Of a stretch of DNA of 64,000 nt, positions 24,991-37,308 are shown piece by piece. The notes under the pieces are model-generated. The model was not told where the DNA came from and searched no databases. It saw only the letters and a program-made list of their open reading frames with translations. The stretch is from the NCBI RefSeq assembly GCF_022376445.1, contig NW_025954992.1:62001-126000 (forward strand), given 5' to 3'. Position 1 is the stretch's first letter. Every line of letters starts with the position of its first letter. Source of the DNA: Fomitopsis serialis. Lineage: Eukaryota; Basidiomycota; Agaricomycetes; Polyporales; Fomitopsidaceae. A program made the position numbers and the translations under genes.

Positions 24991-26320
24991 ATGTCCGCCG
25001 CCAAATCCTCCAGGACGGCCAAGTCGGCTGCTACCAAGAAGGGTGCGGCTCGTGCGCCCCCCACGCACCCTCCGTGGATCGACATGATCAAGGTAAACCC
25101 GTCTACCCTCCTCTAGATACCATGCCCTCTGCTTTACCGTGCTTAAATCTGCGTTACGCGACTTCGGGAGGCTCGTGTGCGACGGTGGCCAAAACGGGTA
25201 GGGCGCAGGGCGCGGCTCCCCTCGCGCGCCACTAATTCTCGTCATCCCCGGTCCCATCCTTTCCATACGCCGACAAGGCCATTGGCACCTTACGGCGTGC
25301 GATTTGAATACGTCGGGACCGTCTCTGACGCAAAATACTTGCTCTTCCAGGAATGTATTGTCACTCACAAGGAGGATGCGCGTATCGGCGTGTCCCGGCA
25401 CCAGATCAAGAAGTGGGTGTATGGTACGCGCCGTCTGTGGCTCTCAACTCATTCCAACTGTTAGGTTCGTTGAGGAGAAGTACAACCTCGAGATAGGCAA
25501 TGCCCAAGTCACTCAGCTCAGCAAGGCTATCACGTCGGGTGCCGAGAAGAACATATTCTCTCTGCCCAAGGGTGAGAACTTCGGCTTGCCAAATTGTGAC
25601 ATCGCAATAACGTCACGATCTCTTTGCTAGGTCCCTCTGGACGCGTCAAGCTTGCCCCTAAGGTGCAGCGTCCTCCTGAAGCGGCTGCTAAGGAGGTTGG
25701 TATGATGCATTTTCTGTCCGGAATTAAGTGCTCAGTTAGGCAGCAGAACAAACCGGTTGCCGCGAAGGCGCCCAAGGCTCCTGTTAAGGCTAAGGCCTCC
25801 ACGACCAAGGAGAAAGCGGCTCCGGCGAAGCCCGCAAGGACTGCGAAGAAACCCGTCGTCGCTAAGAAGCCCGCTGCTAAGGCAGCCCCCGCCACTAAGA
25901 AAGCAGCCCCCGTGAGGTCCAAGCCAGCCGCCGCTGCGAAGTCGGCGGACGCTAAGAAGTCAACTACTAGCAGGGCCAAAGCTGCACCTGCCGCTAAGAA
26001 GGCTGAGGTCAAGAAGGCTCCTGCTGCTAAGAAGGCCGCACCGGCCAAGAAGACTGCTGCCCCCAGCAAGCGGGACAGTGCTAAGAAGGTCTGGACATGA
26101 TAAGCGTGTGTTGAATTCGGCGCACTGACTTCTGACTTGCAGACCGCCACCGGTCGTGCTCCTGCCTCCAAGGCGAAGCCGGCTGCTAAGCCTGTGAAGA
26201 GGGCCTCCACCTCTAGGACCACTGCCACCAGCGCGCGGAGCGCACGAGTGAGTGTTCTGCTACTGATAGAAGCGTGTCTCGACTGACGGCTCATCTTCCC
26301 AGGCTGCAAAGAGGGCATGA
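24991..26320 (+). CDS. Linker histone H1
   Basis: H1 binds linker DNA at the nucleosome dyad. The start MSAAKSSRTAKSAATKK lies in a basic tail; the globular H15 domain follows as HPPWIDMIK, ECIVTHKEDARIGVSRHQ, IKKFVEEKYNLEIGNAQVT, QLSKAITSGAEKNIFSLPKG and PSGRVKLAP. The C-terminal tail is Lys/Ala/Pro-rich (for example AKKPVVAKKPAAKAAPATKK) and ends AAKRA at TGA 26318-26320. Splice sites: 25093 to 25350, 25413 to 25464 (using gtgggt after AAGAA gives the consensus IKKFVEEKY), 25572 to 25630, one after AAAKE, and two short ones in the tail. The tail repeats could give replication slippage. Intron-bearing H1 genes are usual in fungi. Confidence 0.95.
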
Positions 26321-27061
26321 GCTGTCTCACCCTTGTCCCCTTTCCCCGTCCTCCAGTCGCATCTGTGACATACATCTCCTATATCTTGTGTTCCCCGTCC
26401 GTTTGTTTATTCTTCACTCGTACCCCTCCCATATACTACCGTAAGATGTATGATGTACCTGTACGTGCGCACCTCTCGGGGCCACTGGCCAGAAGCCACT
26501 AGACTTTTGCGGGCGACCCTTCTTATAGTTACGTATATCTGTATCGTGTTGTAAATGGTCGGAATTGTCATGATTTCTCACCCTGTTAGGTGCACCGTGC
26601 CATAGGCCTTGGGCGTGCGCGTTAGCTTTCGGTAGGTTGATGAACACCCTGAGGAAAACCCGACAATCCAATCCAATATATCAACACGAATACGATATAC
26701 ACTAGTCTAGCGCGCCTTCGTCTGGGCGGCGGCGGATGATACAGTACAGTACGGGTATCGGAAAACTCAAGTCCATCTAGGAGCTACGTTACACATACGG
26801 TGGAATCAAGTGCGGTCCTGGCATATCGGAGACATGGGCTATGCAATGCAATGGTAATGAAGTGATGGGAGAACGAACTTTTCATCAAGTTCCGATGAGG
26901 GGTCCATGGAGTTATTAACCTCCGATACAGGGGCAGATCTATGGCGACACCTGGATGCTGTGCAACGAGTCAAAACCGTGCATTGAAAACAGAATGAAAG
27001 TTGCTGACCAGTGTGCAACACGGGCCTTGTCACGATGATTCCGGCTGAAAAGAGAAACGCT
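26321..27061. other. Convergent 3' region of H1 and TFIIB-like genes
   Basis: 740 bp with no supported gene. The first half is T/C-rich and AT-rich, consistent with a histone H1 3' untranslated region; nothing recognisable after 26670. Confidence 0.45.
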
Positions 27062-29162
27062 CTACACGTCGTATCGGTCCTCGTCATACCCACCTCCCGG
27101 AGACATCGGCCGCCACTCCTCAACCACCTCTCCTTCGCCGCTGGACATCGGAGCCCGCGAGAGCACGTCGGGATCTTCGCCGTAACCGACAAACGACAGG
27201 GAGGCATAATCAACAACCTCGTTGTCAGCGCACTCCTTATCATCGTTTGCGAGGAGATCGTCCGTATCATTGAAGACATACTCTGCCTCCAGATCGAAGG
27301 ACGGATCGAGGAGCCTCGCGAGCGCGTCCATATTGATCCTCTTCGATCCTCCGGCCGTCTCCTGGTCTTCCTCCGCCTCCTCTCGTTTCCTCTTCCGACA
27401 GTGTTTCCTTGGCGTCGCAGGGCTTGCAACATCACCCTCTTCCTCGGCATCCCATCCAAGCGCGATACGCAGCTGGCCAGCCTCCTCTGCGCTCCTCAGC
27501 ATCCCGTCGAGCTCGCCGTCGGTAAACAGCTCCTCGTCGGGGATGTCCGACTCCGCGCGTGTACGGGAAGCTACGAGGAGCTGCAGCCGACTGGGCGCAT
27601 TGGCGAACACGTGCGGGAGGCTGGAGGGGTCGGCGGTGAGGATATGGGAGAGCAGGTCCAGGTCCGCGCCGCCACTGGGCTTCCGCGGACGCGAGGGCTC
27701 GCTTTGCATTCCCGAGTCTCCTGAACCTCGGGAGCGCAGTGGGTCCAGCAGGAACTGCGACGCCCGTGCGACGGAGCGCTCGTGCGAGCTCTTCCACTTC
27801 TTAAGGGGAGGACGAGAGATGACGACGTCTTTTCGGACAACGCGAGTAGATGCGGATGACGTACCCGCTGTAGTGTCTCTCCTCCTGTTGTCCCGGAAGA
27901 AGCGCCAGGGCCCGTCTGCGTCTGGGTCATCCTCGACATCCTCCTTGCCATCCGTGCTCACATCCTCCACTTCGATCTCAAGCCGCGGCTTCTCTTGAGC
28001 CTCCAGCTTCTTCGCCGATATCTCATCCTGGAACTGCAGGACGTCCTTCAAACCCCGAGCGACGACAATCCTTTTGGCGACCTTGGAACGCCCCGTGCCT
28101 CCGTTCTTACGCTCGTGGGCGTCTAGCCAGGGTACTTCGCGGATCCACTCTTCTACGAGATCGTATATGATCTTGTAACGCTGCATCACGGTCGCTTTAG
28201 CGGCGCCAAAGCGGGAGCCGAGCACTTGGGCTAGCACGCCTGTATGCGGGAGTGAAGACTGCACTTCGGCCTCGATAGCGAGCATCAGAACAGCACAGGA
28301 GGTGGGTGGAGTCGGCACTTTCACCAAGGCATCTGTTCGGGAGAGGAGGGCACAGAGCGAATCTGCAGTTCGCATGATGACCATCATGCGAGGAAGCAGA
28401 GGCACCAGAGTCGTTCGGAGTTTGTCGGGGAAAGTTGAAGCGGACTCTTGCAATTCAGAGACGAGATGACTGTGCAGGGTTGACAGGTGAACTGTGGGAT
28501 CGGCAGGTGTTACGTTCAGTGCCAAAATCCTCGTCAGAGAGCTAAAGGAGCGGCCCAGAGCCCCAGGAGATTCCTCCAGAAAGTACTGTCACGAAACTCA
28601 ATCAGCTTTCTGCGTAATCAACATTTGCGCGTAGACACCGAGACGCAAATCGAGAGCGTACTCACAGCTATGTCTCGTAGAGCGTCACTTCTCTTGGATT
28701 CGCGGAGTGCTATCGCAAGAGCTGCACCGGCCATTCGTTTAGATTGGCGACCCCAGCGAAACTGACCTCTCGTCATAACTTGGTCAAAGAGCGTTTGCGC
28801 ACGCTCAGCGGCACCCCGAGCCGAGAGTCTTATAGCCAAAGTTTGGATGAATTCACGTATAGCCAGCTGGTTTTTTGCCAGTCAGAATATAAAACGGTAT
28901 CATCAATAGATTTACTCACGGTGTTCCTCGTGTGCGAAGCATCCTGGCTCTGGCCGGGAAGAGCCCATCCTTTCCGGCTCTTCAGTGTGGTCGTTAGAGT
29001 CGTCCATGGTTCGTTTGTAGTGTTTGGTGCGAAGTCATAACGAGTAGTGAGAACGCTCTGCGTGGGGTCTGCAAGCGTCCCGCATTCGGTGCAGATAGCA
29101 GAGCCAACGCCTTCGTCCCATTCGGTTGGTCCGTCACATTCCGCGCACTTGCCGCAACTCAT
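27062..29162 (-). CDS. TFIIB-type zinc-ribbon, cyclin-like protein (Brf-like)
   Basis: The N-terminus MSCGKCAECDGPTEWDEG with AICTECGTLADPTQSVLTT is a TFIIB zinc ribbon (two CxxC pairs: KCAEC, ICTEC). After introns at about 28930-28860 and 28665-28585, a cyclin-like helical repeat follows: FIQTLAIRLSARGAAERAQ, LFDQVMTRGQFRWGRQSKR and MAGAALAIALRESKRSDAL. The long last exon is acidic and low-complexity, with DALARLLDPSFDLEAEY and a C-terminal MSPGGGYDEDRYDV. Stop TAG 27064-27062. The layout suggests a TFIIB/Brf1-related factor for Pol III or a basidiomycete-specific relative; the second cyclin repeat is divergent, so I do not assign BRF1. Nuclear role is inference. Confidence 0.75.
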
Positions 29163-29572
29163 GAGACGAGTATGTCCAGTATCACAAGTTGGTGTTCGTG
29201 AAAGAACTTTGACTTGATCTTGGCGACAATTTGAGAACCGAGCGGACGATCCGGCGGGATTGCAGCTCAATTCGACGGCGCAACCAAGGCCGACATGGAC
29301 GACAGACGAACGACTGTGACGGATTGGGACAAGTTACCGCCACCTGGCGCTTACCCAATTCGAGCGCGACGTAACGCGTTACGTGTCGCGCTCCATAACG
29401 TGTCATGTGATACGCGTCCAACATTTTCGCCCGCGTCGTTGCCCAGTTCTGCGACGTGCGTGTCGATCACCTAAGTACAGCGAGACCTTCCCTTCCACCA
29501 TCTGACGACAATACCAGTCTACTCTTCCTGTCACATTGCGATGCTCACTATTTGACTGTCTACCAACGAAAC
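29163..29572. other. Spacer between TFIIB-like start and decarboxylase stop
   Basis: 410 bp holding the TFIIB-like promoter and the decarboxylase 3' end. No supported gene. Confidence 0.45.
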
Positions 29573-32500
29573 CTATGCTCGACTGTCCGCACATTGACTC
29601 CTACAGTTTGCCACCGTCTCGTCGAACATATCCTTCCAGCCAGTACGAACCATCATCTGACGACTATGATCGTCACTGGGATGGGGGACCGTAAACCGAC
29701 TGACATGCACTTTGCTGTCGGTCGCTGGACCGTCTTGTGCCTCGCCGAACCTGCCCAGGGAGTATTTTGAGGGCAACGTGGCTCGTGCCAGGATATGCTC
29801 CTCGATGTCTGGCGCGATAGTAGTTTTCTCGTTCGCGACGACGCGGGAAATGCCATCCACAATGTTCTGGTAATCGTTTATGACCGACGAGAGCAGCTGG
29901 TCCCGAGTCAGCTTCTCCGTGGGGGTGATACATAGCTGCGGAACCGTGTCGCGGTTGAGATGGGCGAAGTCCACGTACACGCTTTCTCCCAAGGTGATAG
30001 TACCCTGAGCTACTGGACTTTCTAGCCGGAGATGGTCGAAAAGCTGATGCATGTCGACAGCGTCCAGTCCTTGGCTTGCGCACGGATCCATGTGAAGGGA
30101 TACTTGGAACGTCCTACTGGGAGCGAAGAAATCCGGCTTGTGGCGTGTTCCGAACGGTTGCATGGCCTGCTCACGCAGGTCGCCGAATGTGAGGACGAAT
30201 CCGGTGCTGGAATCAATCTCGTTGAGGATGCGCTCGGTACTGGGCCCGAAGTCAAGCTCCACGCGACTACAATTCAGCTGAACATTGTCGTTCTTGAGCA
30301 GCACATGTTCGATGTGTTGCTCCTTCGACGAGCCGTAGAGGAAGAACGACATGACAGGAGGATAGTCATCGGCGAGTGCGCTGGGCGCCAGCTTGGTGTG
30401 CTTGACGACAGTGATCTCCGTCAGTTCGACCCGCGATCGCGAGAACGAATTGAGATCACCAGCAACCCTGTGTTGCCAGGTCGGTCAATCATTATGCACG
30501 CCAATGTAAAGACGCACGCACCCGTGCAGCATGGGTAGCCCTTGGTGTATATCCACCACGCAACTGCGCTTCTGCAAGATTGACGATAACAGCTCCTCTG
30601 ACGAGGTGTGTAGGCTGAAGACAGCCTCTGGATCCTCCCTCTGGGCACGTACATATGCCTCCATGACCTCGGATGGCAACTTCGCGGACAGAATCAGCTG
30701 TTGTCGATAGCTACCCCAGTTGAACATCGGGAGGTAAGTAAGAAATAGATCTTTCGTTCCTTGCATGACGAAGCTGTGGATCGCCGGCGCGACATTGACT
30801 CGCTTCCAGCAATTCTGTGACAGGGTCCAAATTCAGGAAGCAAACAGAAGACAAATCGAAGAAAGCTACCTGCACCTCTTCTTCCGCGACCTTGCGGAAT
30901 GCATCGGCTAATTCACGTACGAAGTTCCCAGTGGTAGGGAACGGAGACATCGACACGTTACAGAGCCCAGCCAGTGGCCCCGGATCCTCCGCTTTCAGCC
31001 CGAGCCGCTGCTTGAAGCTCTTCAAGCATGATCCATACCGCTCGTCGTCTAGCTCGGTACCCATGAGCAAAATAGGCTTTTTTCGAGCATCGTCGTCGAC
31101 GCGGTTGACCGCGAGCCGCTTGATGATGCGCGCGTTGAGGTAGCTTGCCTCTGCCACGTCCCTGTTCGGCGGCCCGCCCCTCGACAGCCGGAAGTTGCAT
31201 GCGAATGCGTTGATGGACAAGTCCGAGCCCATCATCCTGACCAGGTACATCGCCTCCGCGTCTCGCACCAGCTCGCGATTCGGGCGGTCGACGATGTTTC
31301 GCTTGATGAACGCGCGTTGCGCCTCGACTTCCTCAACGGATTTCTCATCGCGCTCTGCGGGGAGCATGTTGAACGGCGTCACGATCAGCGTGTCCGACTC
31401 CAGCGTCATCGTCGCCCAGTGCGCGTACAACTTCACGGACGTGAACATCGCCTCGCCGAGCAACCCGCCATATCCGCCACGATGCAAACCAATAACCTCG
31501 TTCGAGACGTACACCGCTACAGGTGCTGCGCCGGGCTTGCTGCCCTCGAGACCGTACACGCCCATAGACTCGACGTCACTAGCGCCGCCGTCGATATAAG
31601 GCCCGGTCCAGGTGATGAGGTACTTGGACCGCTCGTCCTTGTAGCAAAGTCCGCCTGCAGGGTACGGGACATAGCCGCTCTTATGGGGGTCGAGGGTGAT
31701 AGAGTCGGCGTAGCGCATGGAACGTAGCTGTGTTTCCGTATAGGGCGAAAGCGCTTGATGAGGTACGTACTCGCCGTCGTCGTCCGGTTTCCTCCCGCCC
31801 TTATACTCAGGAGGCGCTGGATGGAGAAGGGAAGCGAAGTACCCTCCCCAAGCGGCGTCACAGTGGACTAGGAACGAGATCCCGTACTCGTCTTGGAGCA
31901 GACGCCGAATCAAGAGGATGTCGTTCAGGGGGTCCACCGCGCCGTGCTCTGTAGTCCCCATGATCGCGACCACCGCGTAGATGGGATGTCCCGCCTGTGC
32001 AAGGGATAGGAGATCCGCCTCTAGTGCATCGCTGTCTAGACGAGCGTGTGAGTCGACGTCAACTTGGTGGACGTTATCCCTTCCGATTCCCAGCACGGCT
32101 GGCACAAGGTGTCAGGTTCACCCAACAATGCGAACGGAGGACATATCTCACCTGCGCCCTTCGGCCACGAGTAATGGTTCATCTTGCTCACCAGAACCTT
32201 GGGCGCCCGCGTGATGCAATACCTCGTCTCTAATGGTTCGCGTCCGATGGTCTGCACAAGGTACTTCTCCACCTCTGCGTCGATGAATTGCTGCGAGATG
32301 CCATACTCCTTCGACAAACGCAACGGGATGTCCAGGATGACCTCGGGCCTGAGGTTGAGTAGGTCCTGCGTGGAGGCCTTCACGAGGAGGACAGACCCCG
32401 CGTTTTTGCGCGTGAGGGGTACGGTGAAGGATGAAGCGACGAAGCCCAGATTCCCCTCTTCGATAGCCCATTTCAAAGAGAGTGGATAGAATTTGAGGTT

Positions 32501-33257
32501 ACGCGCTAAACACCCATGAGCTCCGTGACAGTGGGCAATAGGAGAGGATGTTATACATACCGACCCTGTCGTGCGGGACGTGAGTGAACCGTTGACGGTC
32601 AAGACGTACAGACATTACTCACCACAAAGACTCCAAGTTTGCGACTGAACCGTCACAAGTGAGGTGGCCCCACCCTTTGTAAGTCGACTTCGTTCCCTCC
32701 GAGGCTATATCCTCGGTCGTGCGGTATCCGAGCATCTTGCATAGCTGTTGGCCGACGCAGTACTCGACATAGCTCGTGAGCGGACTCGCTTCGACGGCGA
32801 CATTGTTCGGGTTGTGTATCATGGCCGTGAGATATCCCAACGTGGCCGGGAGGGAGTTATCGAAGCACATGTGGCCCATGTAGCGCGGGGAGAAGAACGG
32901 GAGGGAGTATCGCGACATGAGGTCGGCCAGCAGGGTGACGTAGCGCTGCAGGTCGTCCACTTCGCGCTTGTAGGGTGCAGAGTCCCGCGTCGATGCGGTG
33001 ATGAATGCCTGTGCACGACATCAATGATCAAGATGTCATGGTCAAAGTCCAGGACGGGCAAAGCTTACTGGGTCGCCTGGAAAGTACTCTACGCGATCTC
33101 GAGTAACGCGGTCGACGACTTCGCCTAACAGTTTCTTCATGACATCACTGTTCTCTGCTCTAGGCCCCATGAACCACGCAGACACTGCGTGATGTGTCTC
33201 TGTAGAAAAATCATCTGCAACGTTGTTCGCGGCGGGAGTGTCCTGAGACGCAGACAT
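29573..33257 (-). CDS. PLP-dependent aromatic amino acid decarboxylase-like protein, long basidiomycete type
   Basis: Group II decarboxylases use pyridoxal phosphate to remove CO2 from amino acids. ATG 33257: MSASQDTPAANNVADDF. Core motifs: YFSPRYMGHMCFDNSLP-like FFSPRYMGHMCFDNSLPA, NPNNVAVEASPLTSYVE, YKGWGHLTCDGSVANLESLW, YAVVAIMGTTEHGAVDPL, ISFLVHCDAAWGGYFASL and SITLDPHKSGYVPYPAGG. The Schiff-base Lys codon is 31682-31680; the cofactor Asp is in HCDAAWGG. After the core the protein continues for some 350 residues (YLPMFNWGSYRQQLILSA, FFLYGSSKEQHIEHVLL, EDIEEHILARATLP-like DIEEHILARATLPSKYS), ending CRSQCADSRA. That C-terminal appendage and the interrupted core match the noncanonical, calcium-activatable decarboxylases known from Psilocybe and Ceriporiopsis. 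Tryptophan or another aromatic substrate is inference. Introns are few and short. Confidence 0.85.
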
Positions 33258-33876
33258 TGTGAACCAGGAGACGAGGGTTGAGGATACCTCTGAAGACCAG
33301 GTTCAACCACAAGGAGCCTCACCGTTCGCTTATGTCACGATCATCGACACAACACATTTGACGTGTAGCCCTCTTCGTAGAACAGTGTATGACCTGTGAT
33401 ATTGAGACTTCAGCGTACGCCCCGATCAGATGTTTCTTGAACTTACATAATTAGCAACAGGTATCCTTCACACGGAGAACGTAATCGGAGGGGAATGCAT
33501 GGCAGCACCTGTAGCTCTCATGGCCTTCAGGCAAGCTCTGGTCCCGACCCACCGGCGACGAACGAGCAGCATCGCGGCGCAACGTTTGCATCAATATAAG
33601 CTAGTGTCGATGAAGCTTCATGTGAGCTTGATGGAAAGGTAGATGTGCTGCCAACCACTCACGACGGCTTGCGGGGCACAGACCGCGTCGATCGATCGAG
33701 GCAACTACATGCGGGTCACCACTCGATCGTCACAACGCACAGGTGAGATAAGGATGTGAAGATCAATTTACAGCCCAGCTAAATAACCCAGTGGAATACT
33801 ATCGCTACAACGAGCCCTTCGTATCAGTACACATAATTCATGTGGTCGTTAGTCCATGAGGAGTCCTTGCGGTCGT
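33258..33876. other. Spacer between decarboxylase start and cupredoxin stop
   Basis: 620 bp holding the decarboxylase promoter and the cupredoxin 3' end. No supported coding sequence. Confidence 0.45.
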
Positions 33877-35266
33877 CTACAAGGCAAGTCCGATCATAAG
33901 AGCAAAGAGCGTGAACGCAACGCCTGCATTGCGGTTGGACGTGGTAGAGCGGCTGCCACCGGAATGCGAGGTCCCCGACGTAGCATTGCTCTGCTTTGCA
34001 GCATCGACGAAAGCTGAATAGTCCTCTAGACCACATGCGACAGCGTTCATGGAGAACACCATGCCCGCTGCACAGTGGTCTTGTGGATTCGTCTGCTTGC
34101 AGTATACCCAGACTGGATCAGTCTTTGCGAAAATTGGGTTGAGATCCAGAGGCTGAAAGGCGATGAGAGAAGTGAACGCACGTTATTGACCTCAACAGTG
34201 AAAGTGGGGTAGTTTGAGGTGCCGTTGGCGACGGGCATGCTGGGCACATGCGAATGTGAGCAATGAATCAGGGTCCCCAAACGCACGTCACTCACAATCC
34301 GGAGTCAAATCCAACCTGTCCTGACGTACTGGTCTTCGTCAAACTCTTGCAAGGATCCGAGAAACTGCTCTGCGTGGCCGTGTGGTTTGCGTGCATGAAC
34401 AAAAAGGTGACGACGTCCCCGACGGCCGCAGTGATATTCGAGGGTTCGTAGGCTAACTTTCCGTCAGCGCCCACAACCACGATGTGCTCCGAATATGTGC
34501 TCGACGATACTGGAGCGGAGCTCGTCGTGGATGCGGTTGACGTAGGTTGCGCCGTCTCGGAGATGGTCACTGTGGTCGTGACGTTGGCCACGGCCGCGTC
34601 TGTAGAGACAGCTGAAGCGGAGCCGGGAGCGGTAGTCACGATGGAGGATGACACCAAGGTAGACGAGGAGACAGGGTCGGTGGTAGATGCTGTGGCTGTG
34701 CTCGTAGATGATATGGTAGCAGGCATCGAGGAGTTAGCTGTGCTGTTTCCGAAAAGATTTGCTTTGAACATGGTGAAATTGTCGCCGGGGTTGATTGCAA
34801 ACACCATCCCTTGCTGGCAGTGGTTCGCCTGGCGACAAAATATCCAGACCGGGCTGCCGTCCGTAACCGTATACTGAGCGGCCGGGAAGGGGCCATCAGT
34901 GTTGTTTGCTGCTACAGGGACGCTGAAAGATACTGTCTTAGTTCCTGACAAGTCAAAGCATGCGACAGAGCTCACAAGTTAGAATCAAAGCCACCGTCAG
35001 CAATCTGGCATGGGCTGTCGAGGGAGGACTGCGTAACCGTATGATTCTCCTGTCTGAAAGAAAATACGACAGTATCACCGGAGGTGGCATTCTAAACTTG
35101 AGTGAGCGTCGGGTGCTATGTCAGGTGTTGCCAACTCTGTACTCACTACATACTCGGGGTTGAATCGCAACACTCCTGGTCCGCCAACAGTAACCTGGAA
35201 TTCTGTTGCCCGTGCCACAGTAGACAAAATGGCGGCGATGATAATGGATGAACCGGTCGTGCGCAT
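33877..35266 (-). CDS. Extracellular double-cupredoxin, Ser/Thr-rich GPI protein
   Basis: ATG 35266 starts a signal peptide (MRTTGSSIIIAAILSTVARA). A first cupredoxin-like module reads ATEFQVTVGGPGVLRFNPEY, then after introns VACFDLSGTKTVSFSVPV and SPVWIFCRQANHCQQGMVFA. A Ser/Thr/Ala linker (about 34480-34730) follows, then a second module: GKLAYEPSNITAAVGDVV, TFLFMHANHTATQSSFSDPC and AKTDPVWVYCKQ..DHCAAGMVFSMNA. Each module ends with Cys-x-HC-x-GM, the arrangement seen in fungal cupredoxin-fold serine-rich proteins. The C-terminus has SGTSHSGGS, then a hydrophobic AGVAFTLFALMIGLAL, a GPI signal. Copper binding is not assured: a His/Cys set is partly visible in each module. Location should be cell wall or plasma-membrane outer face. 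Confidence 0.85.
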
Positions 35267-35740
35267 CGTGTCTTGCTTGAAAATAGAGATCTAGTGTAAG
35301 GAGGACGCGGAAATGGAGGGCGTGAGTGCTAGACTAGTCGTGACTTCGAGGAGCAGCTCAGGGCTTCAATATTACTAGAGAAGAAGATTAAAACGGCCGG
35401 TCAACGGCAGGTATAGTTCAGAACGGCCAGCAGAGGGGGACAATGTGGCTCATTGCAGCGCTCGGAAGCTCTTTATATATGCCTCTGAGGCTCAGTGAGC
35501 GCGTAAGGAACTGAATGGGGCGTGTCCGAACAAAAGATCGCGGCCGCTTCGCAAGGGTCTCTTTGTTCATAAGCGCCGACGACACTGTAGGCGCCTTCGA
35601 TCCTGATTAGGCAAGTGTTGTGGGGCGGTGCCCACCACCGTGGCACTGTTCAGTGTTCACCTCCTTACGACCTCGTCTTTAGAACCTCGCAGACGTATGG
35701 CACCCGTGAATTTCCTGCGAAAAAGGGCGTCGTTGAATAG
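35267..35740. promoter_or_regulatory. Upstream region of the cupredoxin gene with TATA-like site
   Basis: Contains ttatatat at 35473-35480 (atatataa on the gene strand), about 205 bp upstream of the cupredoxin ATG. No gene otherwise. Homology to the inverted F-box arm starts just to the right, at about 35750. Confidence 0.45.
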
Positions 35741-35897
35741 GCACGTGCCAGTGGCCTGCATCGCCCCCGGGCAAACAAACTCGGGAGTCGTGCCCCAAAG
35801 GACCACATATCCTTCCTTCGCACCCTCAGTAAGTGCGCTTCCTCCTCAGCAACGCGTAGTATGCCGCTGACTGCATTTGTCGGTCAACAGTACGACT

Positions 35898-37308
35898 ATG
35901 CCTCGCGTGCTGCCTCCAGAGCTCACCGATCATATCATCGGCTTCGCATGGGAGGACCCACCGACTCTGCGGAGCTGTGCGCTGACGTGCTGGGCGTGGC
36001 GAGCTGCGAGTGAGCTCCAGCTGCAGGCCTTCCACGAATTACGACTCCACAACGTCGCTGATCTGGCGCTGGTCTCGAAACGCGTCGCTCGGCCTGAAAG
36101 CAGACGGTTCCTCCGCGCTATCGAGCATATCACCATCCGAGAATGCCCGGAGAGGCCATACGTGCACACAGTGCCGCTGTGCATCCCTGGGCTATTCGTC
36201 CCGCATCTTCAATCGATAGCGTTCTACAACATTGGTCTACAGAAACCCGACGTCACAGTCAATTGGCATCACAGCTTCTTCACTCACCTCTCGTCGTACA
36301 AGTCGGTGACGCGCTTGAATCTTGAATGTTGGTGATAGTCACTTTCGTGACTTTCGTGACTTGCGCCGGATCGTCGACGCGCTTCCAGCACTAAAGCATG
36401 TCGTATTCTCAAAACTGCGCTTCCTAGGCCCATTTCCTGGCGTACGGCCGAGTCTGATCCAGGAACCTGGACGTCCTCGAAGGCGACCGTCGCTGCTTCA
36501 CCTAACCTTGTACTTGGTGCCTCATGAGCACGCTGAGTTATTGCATTGTCTACAATCAGTCTTTGGGGCCGAAGAGATCACCACCGAGGCCAGAAGTGGG
36601 GCGACAGCGTTTCCCCGAGAAAACATGGCTGTGGCTCGTTTCCCTGTTTCACGACTTGCACTTCTGGCCATCGTGGGAGGCCGCACCGTGCCATTCTCGC
36701 TGCATCGGTTTCGCATAGATACCGATGTGGAGCAAGCCGGGGACACGCGCTCTGACCATGCCTCGAGAGTTCCGCCGCTCTTCGAAACTTTGGCAGCAGG
36801 TGAGGTATTATCCGTATCACTTAGCGGATGCGCATGATGCTAGTACTCATGATCAGAGCTTGCTGACGCGATTGTAGATGCTACGAGCCTGGTACGCAAC
36901 ATACATCTGGAAGAGATCGAATACTTCTTCTTTATTCACAAAGACTACGCCGATTTTCGGTCAACAATTCAAGCAATTGTGACCATGCTCTCTCAGGGCG
37001 TAGGCGAGAAAGTTACCAAGATATACATCAATCTTTTATTCGACTGCGAACTGGATGGTTGCCTGCCGTATGGACCCGACGAGGGCCCCGCTCCCCCCCT
37101 TGACCTCGCCCCTGTACGTTTCGGACTGCAGAATGTGACCGCGGTCGAGCTGGTCATCCAGATGCTCCGGGGCCCGCCGAGATCTACGCCTGTCATCGAC
37201 GCAGCGACCAGGATCATCCCGCCGTTGTTCGCGAATTGGGATGCCCGCGGAATGCTCTCGGTTAATCGCCGGCGCCGTAGTGACCACAAGCATGAAGGCA
37301 GAATCTGA
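35898..37308 (+). pseudogene. F-box-like protein gene 1, frame broken
   Basis: F-box proteins select substrates for SCF ubiquitin ligases. The N-terminal motif MPRVLPPELTDHIIGFAWED, followed by LRSCALTCWAWRAASELQLQ, is F-box-like. Sequence continues RVARPESRRFLRAIEHITI and SSYKSVTRLNLECW, where a stop appears at 36333-36335. The homologous right-arm gene runs through as LYIVGGHFRDLRRIVEALPA; here the same residues resume in another frame (HFRDFRDLRRIVDALPAL) after a local length difference and a 9 bp tandem duplication (ctttcgtga twice, 36342-36359). A second exon (from about 36878, DATSLVRNIHLEEIEY, ending HKHEGRI at 37306-37308) is intact. A 59 bp intron from gtgata to ccag could remove the stop but would delete conserved residues, so I prefer a broken gene. 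Confidence 0.65.

Noticed and set aside
29573..35266. Secondary-metabolite cluster around the decarboxylase
   Set aside because: No kinase, methyltransferase, P450, synthase or transporter nearby; the flanking genes are a TFIIB-like factor and a wall protein.
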